Shown here: piece after piece, positions 8,987-17,864 of the stretch
Layout of the letters: every line of letters begins with the position of its first letter
How positions within the stretch are numbered: the stretch's first letter is position 1
Assembly (NCBI GenBank): GCA_946183415.1
Contig: CAMHAM010000001.1
Coordinates: forward strand, 62,001-126,000
Direction: 5' to 3'
Origin: an uncultured Prevotella sp.
GTDB lineage: Bacteria > Bacteroidota > Bacteroidia > Bacteroidales > Bacteroidaceae
DNA length: 64,000 nt
The notes under the pieces: generated by a model
The model's input: only the letters and a program-made list of their open reading frames with translations
Databases searched by the model: none
What the model was told of the DNA's origin: nothing
Translations under genes and position numbers: made by a program

Positions 8987-9700
8987 ATGAGAAAAGCGAT
9001 TGAAATACTAATAGGGGAGATGGAGAGTAAGCTGGGTGGCTATGCTGCTTTGCTGAACTACCATTACCTGAACCTGTGTGTGAAGGCAGAACCAGTGGCC
9101 CTCATCTCCATTTCCGTGAGAGACAATGAGGGTGAGCAGCGCAACCTGGAAGATGTGGCCTTTGCCATGTTGGCAGATGACTATACGTATGAGATTATCC
9201 CGAAAGATATGCGTCTGCTCTTTGCCATCTGTAAGGGCCTGCTGAAGGATCATCCTGAGCTTAAACAAGAGGTGATTACACCGGAAGACGATAAACGGCT
9301 CTTCCGCGATGAGGAGAACGAACAGCATATACTGTGTACCGTGCCGAAGGTGGACGATAACCGTCATGACCTCCTGATGGATGCCGTTAAGGCGCTCTAC
9401 GACCAGTGCAAGGTAGAGGTTGACAAGACCAATGTGGCCTATGCTGCAAAATTGGCCACCAAGATAGCTGGGTTTCCGCCAGAGGAGATCGAGGAGGCGA
9501 AAAACAAGCTGGAAGAGGGTCAGCAGAAATATGCCAAGATTTTTGATGGCTATCTCTCTGCCAAGCAAAAGGAAATCGAGGATGCCTATCAGCACTATCT
9601 GAACGAGCAGGCCGCCAAGCGGAATAAGGCTGACGAAACGTTAGCTGCCCGTGGCGAGCATGCAGGCCGCCAAATGCGTGTAGGAGATATTGATGAGTAA
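8987..9700 (+). CDS. Conserved VgrG/PAAR-module protein, possible adaptor or chaperone (copy 1)
   Basis: This 237-residue cytoplasmic-type protein has a compact N-terminal domain (YHYLNLCVKAEPVALISISV) and a long helical, coiled-coil C-terminal half (IEEAKNKLEEGQQKYAKIFD). Its paralogue at 59067 keeps NLC(V/I)KAEPVALI, HPE(L/F)KQEV, a VDDN segment and a KEIEDAY/KDIEDAY helix. It lies between the 660-residue protein and the PAAR-like gene in both modules. T6SS adaptors and chaperones that load tips or effectors often sit in this position, so that role is inferred. No catalytic motif is visible. Confidence 0.7.
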   Translation: MRKAIEILIGEMESKLGGYAALLNYHYLNLCVKAEPVALISISVRDNEGEQRNLEDVAFAMLADDYTYEIIPKDMRLLFAICKGLLKDHPELKQEVITPEDDKRLFRDEENEQHILCTVPKVDDNRHDLLMDAVKALYDQCKVEVDKTNVAYAAKLATKIAGFPPEEIEEAKNKLEEGQQKYAKIFDGYLSAKQKEIEDAYQHYLNEQAAKRNKADETLAARGEHAGRQMRVGDIDE

Positions 9701-9720
9701 CTAATTAATAATTAAGGAAT

Positions 9721-10107
9721 ATGGGAAATTTCGTAACAATGGGAGCGATGCTCCAGTGTAATCAGGGAATGGCACCCTGCTCGTTAATAGTGACCGTACC
9801 TCTGCGCCCGAAATGCATGAACATGCTGATGGCTACGACGATGGACTTCACGCCGGCAAACATCCCGACCTTCGGCATGTGCCGCTCGATGGCCAATCCG
9901 ACGGTCTCCGCCGCCACGTCGGCCGCGATGGGCGTGCTGACGCCGATGCCGTGCGTACCGGTGATCCCTGCTCCCTGGGCGCCGGGCAGTGCGATGGTGA
10001 AGGTGATGAACATGCCAGCACTGACCAACAATAGTAAATGTATGTGTACCTGGGGCGGTCAGATATCCATCACCAGCCCGGGTAACACGATGGTGTCAGG
10101 CAAGTAG
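9721..10107 (+). CDS. PAAR-like spike tip protein, DUF4280 family (copy 1)
   Basis: This 128-residue protein begins MGNFVTMGAMLQCNQGMAP and has regularly spaced Cys, Met, Pro and Gly residues, matching the DUF4280 PAAR-like family. Such proteins cap the VgrG trimer as a sharp cone, probably metal-bound by conserved Cys. Motifs include TFGMCRSMANP, PCVPVIPAPWAPGS and CMCTWGG. It is short, with no fused toxin domain. It starts 20 nt after the adaptor-like gene. A second copy at 61959 closes the other module. Codon choice at 9880-9960 is richer in GC than in that second copy. Confidence 0.85.
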   Translation: MGNFVTMGAMLQCNQGMAPCSLIVTVPLRPKCMNMLMATTMDFTPANIPTFGMCRSMANPTVSAATSAAMGVLTPMPCVPVIPAPWAPGSAMVKVMNMPALTNNSKCMCTWGGQISITSPGNTMVSGK

Positions 10108-10132
10108 GATAGAGAAGGTGTTAGGAAAGAAC

Positions 10133-11122
10133 ATGATGAAGAAAGGCATCGTAGGCTTGTTCATGGCTTGTCTGTCGGGGGCTGCCAACGCGCAGTATAT
10201 CCCGGCTTACCAGCCTGACTCCTTTGCTGTGAAGGCTGCGGATGTGGTCTACTGGCACAAGGGTAACCTGCTGAAGCATTTAGAGATGTCGCTGACGGTG
10301 GGAACGTCGGGCGTCGGTATCGACCTAGCCGTTCCGCTTTCCCAGTACGTACAGGTGCGTGCGGGCTATGACTACATGCCCCCTTTCAAAAAGACGTTTA
10401 GTCACAAGGTGCTTGGTAATGGTAAGGAACCTGTAGCCTACGACGCGAATGGCAACCGCCAGGAGACTCCCTTCAACAGGATTTCCGAATACTATTACAA
10501 GCAGCACGGCTATGAGTTGCAGGATCATGTCGACCTGAAGGCTAAACTGACGATGAGCAACTTCAAACTGTTGTTCGACGTCTATCCGCTGAAGTACAAC
10601 AAGAGTATTCATATCACGGCGGGCGTCTACATCGGACCAGCGCAGTTTGCCAAGGTAAACGAGGCTGACGGCCAGACGGAGATGATGGATGCCATCCTGA
10701 CCTATAACAAGGAATACAGGGCGGCTACCGACGGCTCCCTTAAGGACATGGGCCTGTTGTCGATCCAGATGGGTAACTACTCGCATAACTTCCAGCAGGG
10801 TGACAAGCAGCGACTGATGAATGCCGCCTACGAGATGGAGCCGACAGCCGAAGGCAACGTGGAGATCCTTTGCACGTCGAACAGCATCAAGCCCTATCTG
10901 GGCTTAGGCTATGGCGGTCTGCTTTCCCCGAGCCGTAACGACTGGAAGATCACGGTGGAGCTGGGTGCGATGTTCTGGGGCGGTACGCCCACATTAAGAA
11001 CCCATGACGGTACAGACCTCACGAAGGACATCAAGGACTATCCCCACTCGATCACGAAGATCGTGAAGGCTCTGAAGGTCTATCCTGTACTGAGTGTGAG
11101 GATTGCCAAGACATTGTTCTAA
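10133..11122 (+). CDS. Secreted outer-membrane-barrel-like protein in the T6SS operon
   Basis: About 329 residues when started at the ATG at 10133; an in-frame GTG at 10118 would add five residues and is less likely. The first 20 residues are a signal peptide ending in ANA or NAQ. The rest alternates short polar and aromatic strands (VQVRAGYDYMPPF, MSNFKLLFDVYPL, HITAGVYIGPAQF, KPYLGLGYGGLL) and ends in YPVLSVRIAKTLF, with a terminal Phe as in many beta-barrels. It is probably an outer-membrane protein. Lying between the PAAR and PEGA genes, it may form part of an envelope anchor of the apparatus; that role is inferred. Confidence 0.65.
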   Translation: MMKKGIVGLFMACLSGAANAQYIPAYQPDSFAVKAADVVYWHKGNLLKHLEMSLTVGTSGVGIDLAVPLSQYVQVRAGYDYMPPFKKTFSHKVLGNGKEPVAYDANGNRQETPFNRISEYYYKQHGYELQDHVDLKAKLTMSNFKLLFDVYPLKYNKSIHITAGVYIGPAQFAKVNEADGQTEMMDAILTYNKEYRAATDGSLKDMGLLSIQMGNYSHNFQQGDKQRLMNAAYEMEPTAEGNVEILCTSNSIKPYLGLGYGGLLSPSRNDWKITVELGAMFWGGTPTLRTHDGTDLTKDIKDYPHSITKIVKALKVYPVLSVRIAKTLF

Positions 11123-11138
11123 CCCAAAAGCGACCTGT

Positions 11139-12503
11139 ATGAGACGAATCCTGACCTTACTCCTGTTGACCGGACTTCTGATACCAGCAATGGCTCAGAA
11201 GATCAGTATCGAAGGGTTTAAGAAGGTCAAGAAGGATTTGTTGAATCAGACTCCCCTGCCGGTGGACAAGACGCAGGCGACGATGGATTTCCTGACCGAC
11301 GAGAAGGGATTCACGTTCAAGGCCGATGGCAAGGTAGACGTACAGCCCGAGGAGGCAGACGGAAAGATTACCGTGCTGACACCCCACAAAACGAAGTTCC
11401 TGGTCATCAAACATCCCGACTACGGGCAGTATACGTGGAAGGTGCCGGGCAAGGGACTGAAGAAGAAAAAGCATTACCAGGCGAATCTGCTGAGTGACAA
11501 GCCTGGAAAAGAATATAAGCTGGCGAAGCAATGGGTGGTGTTCCAGGTCGTGCCCCAGGATGCCATCGTTCAGGTAGACAGCACCACGATTCTCACGCGT
11601 GACGGCCGTGCTCAGTTCAATCTCACTATAGGCAAGCACCCCTACCGCGTGGACTCACCCTTCCACGAGGCTGTGGAGGATACGCTGGAGGTGACGGATA
11701 GCGTGAAACTGATCCTGCCAGTCGTGTTGCAGTCGTTCTACTCCTACATCAACGTGAAGCAGCCGATGCTCGACGCAGTCGTGTTCGTCGATGGCTTCCC
11801 AATCGGTAAGGGAGAGGCGACCAGCGGTCATCTGCATACCGGCGATCATCGCCTGCAGATCTACCGCCTAAGAGAATGTTATTACGACTCGGTCTTCAAC
11901 ATCAGGAAGGCAGAGAAGAAAGTCATCGAGCTGTCCTATGCGGATCTGAAGCCCAGACCGCAGATAGCGAAGATGGCTGTTGCCGCCCAGGTGCCCGAGC
12001 CTGTAGTGGCCGATACATTGGCAGCTGTGCCCGACTCCCTGGCTGCTGGCAAGGACTCGCTCAACGTTGGTCCTCAATATGCTCAGGTGACCATCACGGC
12101 ACCTGACGACAGCACCCGGATATGGCTGAACCGTGAGCCTATGGGTGTCGGCAAGTGGGAGGGACAGCTCGAACTGGGCTATTACACCGTCAATACGCTG
12201 AAGGATGGTCTGGAGTCGAAGACCTACCCGTTCTGGGTTGACGACACACTCCCGAAAGTGCTCGACCTGAGTGCCCCGCAGGCGAGCTACGGTCTGTTAA
12301 ACGTTCATAGTAACGTGATCGGTGCGACCGTCAAGGTGAACGGTGTGGAAGTGGGGCAGACCCCTTGTGTGGTAGAGAACCTGCCGGCCTCGAAGGAGGT
12401 CCAGTTGCAGTTGACCAAACGAGGCTATTTCGATGCGCATGCCGTCCTGACACCCATCGGGAACGACATGCTGGATGTAGAACTTAAAATGAGAAAGAGA
12501 TAA
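11139..12503 (+). CDS. Secreted PEGA-domain protein of the T6SS operon
   Basis: The start chosen is the ATG at 11139, because MRRILTLLLLTGLLIPAMAQ is a signal peptide directly after it; the longer frame overlaps the previous gene. The mature protein of about 434 residues has several PEGA-like beta units. The clearest are near 205-260 (DAVVFVDGFPIGKGEATSG) and at the C-terminus (GATVKVNGVEVGQTPCVVE). A Ala/Pro/Asp-rich linker separates them. PEGA domains are common in surface-layer and envelope-bound proteins. Its stop codon is followed at once by the E1-like start, so it is translationally linked to the ubiquitin-like genes. It may be a periplasmic scaffold of the secretion machine. Confidence 0.7.
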   Translation: MRRILTLLLLTGLLIPAMAQKISIEGFKKVKKDLLNQTPLPVDKTQATMDFLTDEKGFTFKADGKVDVQPEEADGKITVLTPHKTKFLVIKHPDYGQYTWKVPGKGLKKKKHYQANLLSDKPGKEYKLAKQWVVFQVVPQDAIVQVDSTTILTRDGRAQFNLTIGKHPYRVDSPFHEAVEDTLEVTDSVKLILPVVLQSFYSYINVKQPMLDAVVFVDGFPIGKGEATSGHLHTGDHRLQIYRLRECYYDSVFNIRKAEKKVIELSYADLKPRPQIAKMAVAAQVPEPVVADTLAAVPDSLAAGKDSLNVGPQYAQVTITAPDDSTRIWLNREPMGVGKWEGQLELGYYTVNTLKDGLESKTYPFWVDDTLPKVLDLSAPQASYGLLNVHSNVIGATVKVNGVEVGQTPCVVENLPASKEVQLQLTKRGYFDAHAVLTPIGNDMLDVELKMRKR

Positions 12504-13634
12504 ATGAGTCATGGCTTTGATCAACAGCAGGTAGCTGCCGCCCGTGTGATGGTGGTCGGTTGCGGTGCCTTAGGAAATGAGGTGCTGAAGAACCTGGTGT
12601 TGCTGGGTGTGGAGCATATCGTGGCTGTCGACTTCGACATCGTCGAGGTTGGCAACCTGTCACGCTCCGTGCTTTTCTCGAAGCAGGACGCCGATGACCG
12701 CCGTCTGAAGGTGGAGGTGATCGCTGAGCGTCTGAAAGCCATGAACCCGGCCGTGGAGGTGAAGACCATCTGCGGCGATATCGCCTATGATGTCGGCCTG
12801 GGACTGATACGCCAGATGGATGTCGTGATAGGTTGTGTCGACAGCCGATGGGCACGTTACTGCATCAACCGTCTTTGTATGCGTGCAGGTATCCCTTGGG
12901 TCGACGGTGGCATTGAGGAACTTGAAGGAACGGCCCGTGTGTTTGTGCCTGGCAGAAACTGCTATGCTTGTAACCTTGGGCCAGAGGGACTGAAAGATAT
13001 GGCCAGAAGAATGCCCTGTTCGGGAATCATCCGGCGTCAGGAACAGACTGGGCATGCCCCCACAACGTCGGTGGTTGCTTCAGTCATAGGTGCAGTAGAG
13101 GCGCAGGAGGCTATGAAGTTGGTACATCGTGACGCTTTGGAACAGGGTAAACTGACTTCACTCTGTGGGAAGATGTTCTACTACGATGGTCAGCATCTGA
13201 CTACGAAGTTGATAAACTTCCAGGCTTATGATGATGATTGTGCCATGCACGATATATGGACACCGATAAAGCCGTCGGCACTTACTGTCGGAAAAACTGT
13301 GGCTGAGACTTTGGCTGAAATCCGTCGGGTCTTTGATGCCCAGCAGGCTGCGGTGTGTCTGGAAAACGACTGTTTCGTGGACTATATCGTGGAGCGTTCC
13401 AACGACAGAAGGACTCAGGTGATGCGTCCAGGTCATGCAGTCGAGCAGTTCGTTGAGTGTGATAAGGTGTTGCGTGGCATTCCCCTGAGCTGCATGTACC
13501 AGCATGAGTTCCGGGAAATCGACAAACACTTCCCCTATCCCTCGTGCACCCTGTCGCAGCTGGGAATCCCAGCCCGCGACGTGTTGCATGTTGTGGCCGA
13601 CGGGAAAGACTATTATCTTGAAATGACAGCGTGA
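12504..13634 (+). CDS. E1-like ubiquitin-activating enzyme (ThiF/MoeB/E1 superfamily)
   Basis: A 376-residue adenylating enzyme. Residues 12-24 form the nucleotide loop VVGCGALG, followed by acidic VDFD (42-45) and NLSR (51-54), then CVDSR (111-115) and GG....G (134-142), all typical of ThiF/E1 proteins. CYAC at 153-156 with CAMH at 246-249 could make the zinc site. Cys172 in MPCSG, ahead of APTTSVVAS, is a candidate catalytic Cys. Residues about 255-376 add a domain not found in MoeB or ThiF, ending LGIPARDVLHVV, possibly the ubiquitin-fold domain that E1s use to hold E2. It starts directly after the PEGA gene stop, and its TGA overlaps the ATG of tssG. It is expected to activate the Ubl encoded at 17865. 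Confidence 0.88.
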   Translation: MSHGFDQQQVAAARVMVVGCGALGNEVLKNLVLLGVEHIVAVDFDIVEVGNLSRSVLFSKQDADDRRLKVEVIAERLKAMNPAVEVKTICGDIAYDVGLGLIRQMDVVIGCVDSRWARYCINRLCMRAGIPWVDGGIEELEGTARVFVPGRNCYACNLGPEGLKDMARRMPCSGIIRRQEQTGHAPTTSVVASVIGAVEAQEAMKLVHRDALEQGKLTSLCGKMFYYDGQHLTTKLINFQAYDDDCAMHDIWTPIKPSALTVGKTVAETLAEIRRVFDAQQAAVCLENDCFVDYIVERSNDRRTQVMRPGHAVEQFVECDKVLRGIPLSCMYQHEFREIDKHFPYPSCTLSQLGIPARDVLHVVADGKDYYLEMTA

Positions 13635-14458
13635 TGAAACTGGAGAGAAACTTATATCAAATCAGGGCCGAGGTGCTGTTGAACTATCTCTATCCGGAGA
13701 TGGAGGACAGTTGGCTTGTGCAGAGCAAGGGTACGTTCTACCGGAACTACAACCAGGACTTGTTGGAACTGAATCTTGAAGAGCATAAGGTGCAGCTGGC
13801 CCGCGACGGTTTCATGAAGCTGCTTCCGGAGGGCCTGCTTACGAAGGATACCGACTTGAAGGGCGAGGATGTGGCCCAGAAATTCAAGGAGCTGGAATGG
13901 CGCAAGGAACTGCTGACCGAGGCTTTTGCCCCCTTCGACACCTATGTGTTCTACAAGAAGCTGACGATCGAGCGCTACACCTCGGAGCTGCTGGAGCACA
14001 AGCTGGAGTACGTGCTCAAGACATACTTCGACTTCGACCTGGCGTCGGAGCCCAGTCCGCTTGTCAGGGAGGCGGCAGTCCTGCTGCCTTTTGTCAACGG
14101 CCTGCGTGGCGACTTCGGCTTCATATCCAGCTTGCTCGGTGCTTTGATGGATTGCGAGGTAGAGCACTCGGAAGGCCGCTACAGCGATATCGACACCACT
14201 CTGTGCTGGCTGCCGGAGGTGAGGTACAGGCTGCTGATCCCTGGCCTGACGGCTGAGGAATATAGGAAGAAGACGGAGCAGCTGCAGCCCCTTATTGACT
14301 TCGTGAAGGAGTGGCTCATCCCCTTCGAGGTGTGTTGCGACATCTGCATCAGGGAGCACCCCGACGCTGCCGGCAATCCGCACGAGTGCTTGACACTCAA
14401 CTATAATACAGAATTGAGCAGTCAGACTGCAGAAACAGAAGAAGAGAATATAAATTAA
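13634..14458 (+). CDS. tssG: T6SS baseplate subunit TssG (T6SSiii type)
   Basis: A 274-residue cytoplasmic protein. The ATG at 13634 overlaps the E1-like stop codon (TGATG), so the two are translationally coupled; a GTG at 13631 is the alternative. The segment LARDGFMKLLPEGLL at about residue 55 resembles the conserved LPEGLF segment of Bacteroidetes TssG, and it lies beside tssK, tssE and tssF, which make up the baseplate wedge with TssG. The C-terminal 25 residues are acidic and Ser/Thr/Glu-rich. The assignment rests on this motif, length and neighbourhood. Confidence 0.7.
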   Translation: MKLERNLYQIRAEVLLNYLYPEMEDSWLVQSKGTFYRNYNQDLLELNLEEHKVQLARDGFMKLLPEGLLTKDTDLKGEDVAQKFKELEWRKELLTEAFAPFDTYVFYKKLTIERYTSELLEHKLEYVLKTYFDFDLASEPSPLVREAAVLLPFVNGLRGDFGFISSLLGALMDCEVEHSEGRYSDIDTTLCWLPEVRYRLLIPGLTAEEYRKKTEQLQPLIDFVKEWLIPFEVCCDICIREHPDAAGNPHECLTLNYNTELSSQTAETEEENIN

Positions 14459-14467
14459 GGTAAGATA

Positions 14468-15661
14468 ATGGATCTGAATTCGAAAATCAACTGGTTCCCA
14501 GGTATGGAAGTCACCGCCAAGACCTTCATCGGTCTGGAGGAGAAGCTGGATTTTCAGCAGCAGATAGCCATACGTGCAGCCTTGGGCAGTACGCGGATGG
14601 GCATGCTTCCCGGTGCAACTTTGAACTGTGAGGGCATCTTTGTCAAGAATACCTATGAGATAGAGCGGCTCCAATGCATGGCCCTCCTTCCGTCGGGGAG
14701 GATCGTCCACGCCGACGAGCAGGCAGTCGTGTCTATTCCCATGCTGTTCGGCGAGAGTTATTACCTGACAATAGGTATCGGCGATACCACGACGGAGTTT
14801 GAGAAAGAGGGCGTACCGTACGTGCGTCCGCACTATGAGTACGCCATCAAGTCCCTTGAGGAGGTAGAGCAGAGCGACGTGATGCCGCTTGTCCACTTCA
14901 TCGTGAAGGAAGGTGTCTTCTCCATCGACAGCGACTACATCCCTCCGTGCCTGATGATGACGAGCGATCCGCATTTTGCTGCCTATCTCGATATGTTCAC
15001 CGACCTGATGGCCGTCATCAGCGAGCACGAGAACCTGGAGGAGGGCGACGGCAAGCGGGCCATGATGCGCTATCTGTTCGTGCTGAAGGGCTTCAGCAGG
15101 AAGAACAGCGTCCACGATTTCGTCATGCAGCTGCAGGAGATTGCCCACGCGATAGACTATTTCATATTCAAGCCTCACTCGGACCAGGCCTATGAGGTGA
15201 TAGAACCCTCGCAGGTGGATATCCGCTACTGGCTGGAGTGGTTCTATAATTACATGCAAGGGGCTGTCACGGTGCTCGACAAGGTGGTGCTTGTCGACAA
15301 CACCATAGACTACGACGCTCTGCTGAGGCAGGCCAAAGAGGAACTCTACGCCCAGTTGCATGAGGAGCTGATCGTGAAGTTGCTCTCGGAGACGAAGGAG
15401 GAGCTGATGAGGCTTGTCAGGGAAGAACTGACCAACTCACTCGACGCCCAGACACGCACGCTGACCGACTATATCGACAACACGATGAAGCCGCAGCTGC
15501 GCGAGCAGATACAGTCAGAGATGAAGGCGGAGATAGAGCGCATGAGAGACGACCTGACGGACAGCCTCTACGACCATCTGTATACAATACTCTTCGAGCA
15601 CCTCTTCAATGCACTCTACGTGCCGGAGCCCGAAGACGAGAAATTCGTACCACTTATATAG
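14468..15661 (+). CDS. tssK: T6SS baseplate-membrane linker TssK
   Basis: This 397-residue protein has the TssK opening (INWFPGMEVTAKTFIGLEEKL), in which the baseplate protein begins with a W.(P/E)GM segment, and LLPSGRIVHADEQAVVSIP in the shoulder domain. From residue about 285 a long amphipathic coiled coil replaces the usual neck and head (EELYAQLHEELIVKLLSETKEEL and following). It is slightly shorter than proteobacterial TssK. TssK trimers link the wedge to the membrane complex. It starts 9 nt after tssG and ends 6 nt before tssE. Confidence 0.82.
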   Translation: MDLNSKINWFPGMEVTAKTFIGLEEKLDFQQQIAIRAALGSTRMGMLPGATLNCEGIFVKNTYEIERLQCMALLPSGRIVHADEQAVVSIPMLFGESYYLTIGIGDTTTEFEKEGVPYVRPHYEYAIKSLEEVEQSDVMPLVHFIVKEGVFSIDSDYIPPCLMMTSDPHFAAYLDMFTDLMAVISEHENLEEGDGKRAMMRYLFVLKGFSRKNSVHDFVMQLQEIAHAIDYFIFKPHSDQAYEVIEPSQVDIRYWLEWFYNYMQGAVTVLDKVVLVDNTIDYDALLRQAKEELYAQLHEELIVKLLSETKEELMRLVREELTNSLDAQTRTLTDYIDNTMKPQLREQIQSEMKAEIERMRDDLTDSLYDHLYTILFEHLFNALYVPEPEDEKFVPLI

Positions 15662-15667
15662 TAAGCT

Positions 15668-16123
15668 ATGCCATTCCTGTCCATACCCCTGGAGGTGAAG
15701 AAGAAAGGCTTTGCCAGAGAAAAGAGCCTGAAGAAGTCGCTCGACGAGTCGCTGTACATGCTGTTGACGACGCCCCGCTACAACAATGTGTCGGATCCCG
15801 AGTACGGCTTCATCTTCAACAATATGCGCTTTGAGATCTTCGACGAGCATGAAGGCGTTATCTACAACTCGGGCGACACGATCTACGATCGCGGCTTCAA
15901 GGATATCTACAGCAAGAAGATATCCGGCTCGTCGAAGAACATGAACACGTTTGCCGCCGAGTTGAAGGAGGTGGTGAAGAGCTACGAGAAGCGCCTGAGT
16001 GACATTGCGGTGACGATGACCTACATACGCGAGGAGCGTCTCATCTATGTCACCATCAAGGGAGTCATCATACTTACCAAGGAAGACTATGTGTTCACCA
16101 GTACGCTGAGAGTATGGAAATAA
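15668..16123 (+). CDS. tssE: T6SS baseplate wedge protein TssE (gp25-like)
   Basis: A 151-residue gp25/GPW-family protein. Residues 20-45 contain SLDESLYMLLTTPRYNNVSD, where gp25 proteins have an I..LL.TR.G segment that initiates sheath polymerisation. A central helix (MNTFAAELKEVVKSYEKRL) is followed by three C-terminal strands (RLIYVTIKGVIILT). This matches the size and order of T6SSiii TssE. Its place between tssK and tssF (13 nt) supports the call. Confidence 0.8.
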   Translation: MPFLSIPLEVKKKGFAREKSLKKSLDESLYMLLTTPRYNNVSDPEYGFIFNNMRFEIFDEHEGVIYNSGDTIYDRGFKDIYSKKISGSSKNMNTFAAELKEVVKSYEKRLSDIAVTMTYIREERLIYVTIKGVIILTKEDYVFTSTLRVWK

Positions 16124-16136
16124 ATGACCAATAATT

Positions 16137-17861
16137 ATGAAACAGACGATATTTGAAAACAAGCAGAGAGCCGATGAGCTGATGCGCGAGGCCATACGCA
16201 TCTGGCGCCAGAGCGACCATGGAGACCAGCTTGAGGGAATCGAGCAGGATCCTGTGTTCTCGCTCCTGATGACGGCCCTGGCCTACCAGTCGAACGAGAC
16301 GGAGAGCTTCCTGGAGCAGATGAAGTCTGACGTGCTTGACGACTTCGCCCGTTTGCTGACGCCCTATGAGGTGGGGCATGCCATACCGGCCACGGCTGTG
16401 GTGGAGACTTCCCTGCAGTCCGGGCTGAACGAGATGGAGCTGACGGAGCAGCATGTCTTTACTCTGCCGGAAACGGAGGCCCGCTTTATCTCGCTCCTCC
16501 AGACGAAGGTGTTCAATGTCTCCGTCCGCTCGGTGGTGAGAATGGATGGCCGCCGGTGGAGAGTATCGCTGAAGTTCGACAGCCCCGTCTCGGATCTGTC
16601 GGGCTTCTGCTTCGCCGTCAAGAACCATAACTTCAAGAATCTCAGATTGTCGGTGAAGGGACAGCTGCTGCCTCTGGTCAGTCCCTGGGATTTCTCAGAG
16701 CTTCCCCTCATGCCGTGCTTCAGTATCGACAGCATCCTGTATAATCGTACCCAGACTTACAGGGCTGCGGCCAGTTGCCTGGATCTCTTTGCTCGGCAGA
16801 ACATCCGTCTCTACTACATCAAGAAGCATCAGGGAAGCAAGTATATCCCTTCTGAGACCGACAGCATCGACCTGGTGTTTGAGTTCACGGGCATCAGGGA
16901 CGGTTTCCTCTTCGACCGCAACAACCTCTTTCTGAACAGCGTCATTCTCGTGAATGCCTCCGTGCACACCGTTGACATATCCTCTACCACGCCCATCGTC
17001 CGTGTGGCAGGCTTCCAAAGCCCCAGCTCGGATGGCGAGAACGTCAGTCAGCAGTTCCTGCACATGCTGCGCCCGTCTTCGGACCAGATCTATGGTAAGG
17101 TGCCCGTCGAGGTACGCAGGGTGGCGGCTGACCGGTTTAACCAGGGTAGCCTGGTGGCGTTGTTAAACACCCTGATCAGCAGGTACTATACTGATTTCTA
17201 CGCCTTCTCCAATCTCCGTGAAGAGGCCAGCGACAAGGTGATGCAGAACCTGATCGACATCCTGTTACGGATGAGAGACTCAGCCAGGGCCGACCTTGAG
17301 CAGCGCGTACCGGGTGTCTACCTGCTGCTTCGCCCCGAAGCCGGCAAGCAGAACCTGCCAACCTCGCTCTCAGTGTCGTATGTCACGACGATGGGGTCCG
17401 CCGTCAATTCGTCTCTGACGGCAGATGTCTCGTTTCAGGTGCCTAATGGCTTCGACAATGTGGCTACCCGCCAGATCGGTGCCCCAGTGCCCGGCAGCGA
17501 CGAAATGATCGACGAGGTTGAGGAGGCCAGTATGACCCGCTACTACATGACGACCCACGACCGGCTGGTAACCCCCGCAGACCTGAAGTTGTTCTGCTAC
17601 ACGGAACTGCAGACCCGGTACGGCATAACACACAGTATGGTGAAGCAGGTGACCGTCAGCCACCGTCATCAGCAGGAACGCTCGGAGGTTGGCTATGAGA
17701 TCCTGGTGGAGATCGTTTTGAACGACAATGCCTTCATCCGTCGTGGCTTTGAGGAAAAGATCCCTCAGACGGAAGCACTGATGCGCGCCATGATGAGTGT
17801 CAGGTCCACTAATATATACCCGATACAAGTAACCATTCAGATAGATAAGCAAAATCAATAA
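16137..17861 (+). CDS. tssF: T6SS baseplate protein TssF (VasA family)
   Basis: A 574-residue protein of the TssF/VasA family, the main wedge component pairing with TssG. The N-terminal part has EGIEQDPVFSLLMTALAYQ followed by a long helix (ESFLEQMKSDVLDDFARLLTP), the usual TssF start. The middle has strand-rich domains (DLVFEFTGIRDGFLF), and the C-terminus has VTPADLKLFCYTELQ and a ferredoxin-like ending. Length is normal. Its stop is separated from the Ubl start by only three bases, so the ubiquitin-like gene is very likely made from the same message at a linked rate. Confidence 0.88.
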   Translation: MKQTIFENKQRADELMREAIRIWRQSDHGDQLEGIEQDPVFSLLMTALAYQSNETESFLEQMKSDVLDDFARLLTPYEVGHAIPATAVVETSLQSGLNEMELTEQHVFTLPETEARFISLLQTKVFNVSVRSVVRMDGRRWRVSLKFDSPVSDLSGFCFAVKNHNFKNLRLSVKGQLLPLVSPWDFSELPLMPCFSIDSILYNRTQTYRAAASCLDLFARQNIRLYYIKKHQGSKYIPSETDSIDLVFEFTGIRDGFLFDRNNLFLNSVILVNASVHTVDISSTTPIVRVAGFQSPSSDGENVSQQFLHMLRPSSDQIYGKVPVEVRRVAADRFNQGSLVALLNTLISRYYTDFYAFSNLREEASDKVMQNLIDILLRMRDSARADLEQRVPGVYLLLRPEAGKQNLPTSLSVSYVTTMGSAVNSSLTADVSFQVPNGFDNVATRQIGAPVPGSDEMIDEVEEASMTRYYMTTHDRLVTPADLKLFCYTELQTRYGITHSMVKQVTVSHRHQQERSEVGYEILVEIVLNDNAFIRRGFEEKIPQTEALMRAMMSVRSTNIYPIQVTIQIDKQNQ

Positions 17862-17864
17862 GAT

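Noticed and set aside
13652..15361. 569-codon minus-strand open frame opposite tssG and tssK
   Set aside because: It spans two genes on the other strand and is low-complexity Leu/Val/His sequence, a shadow frame.
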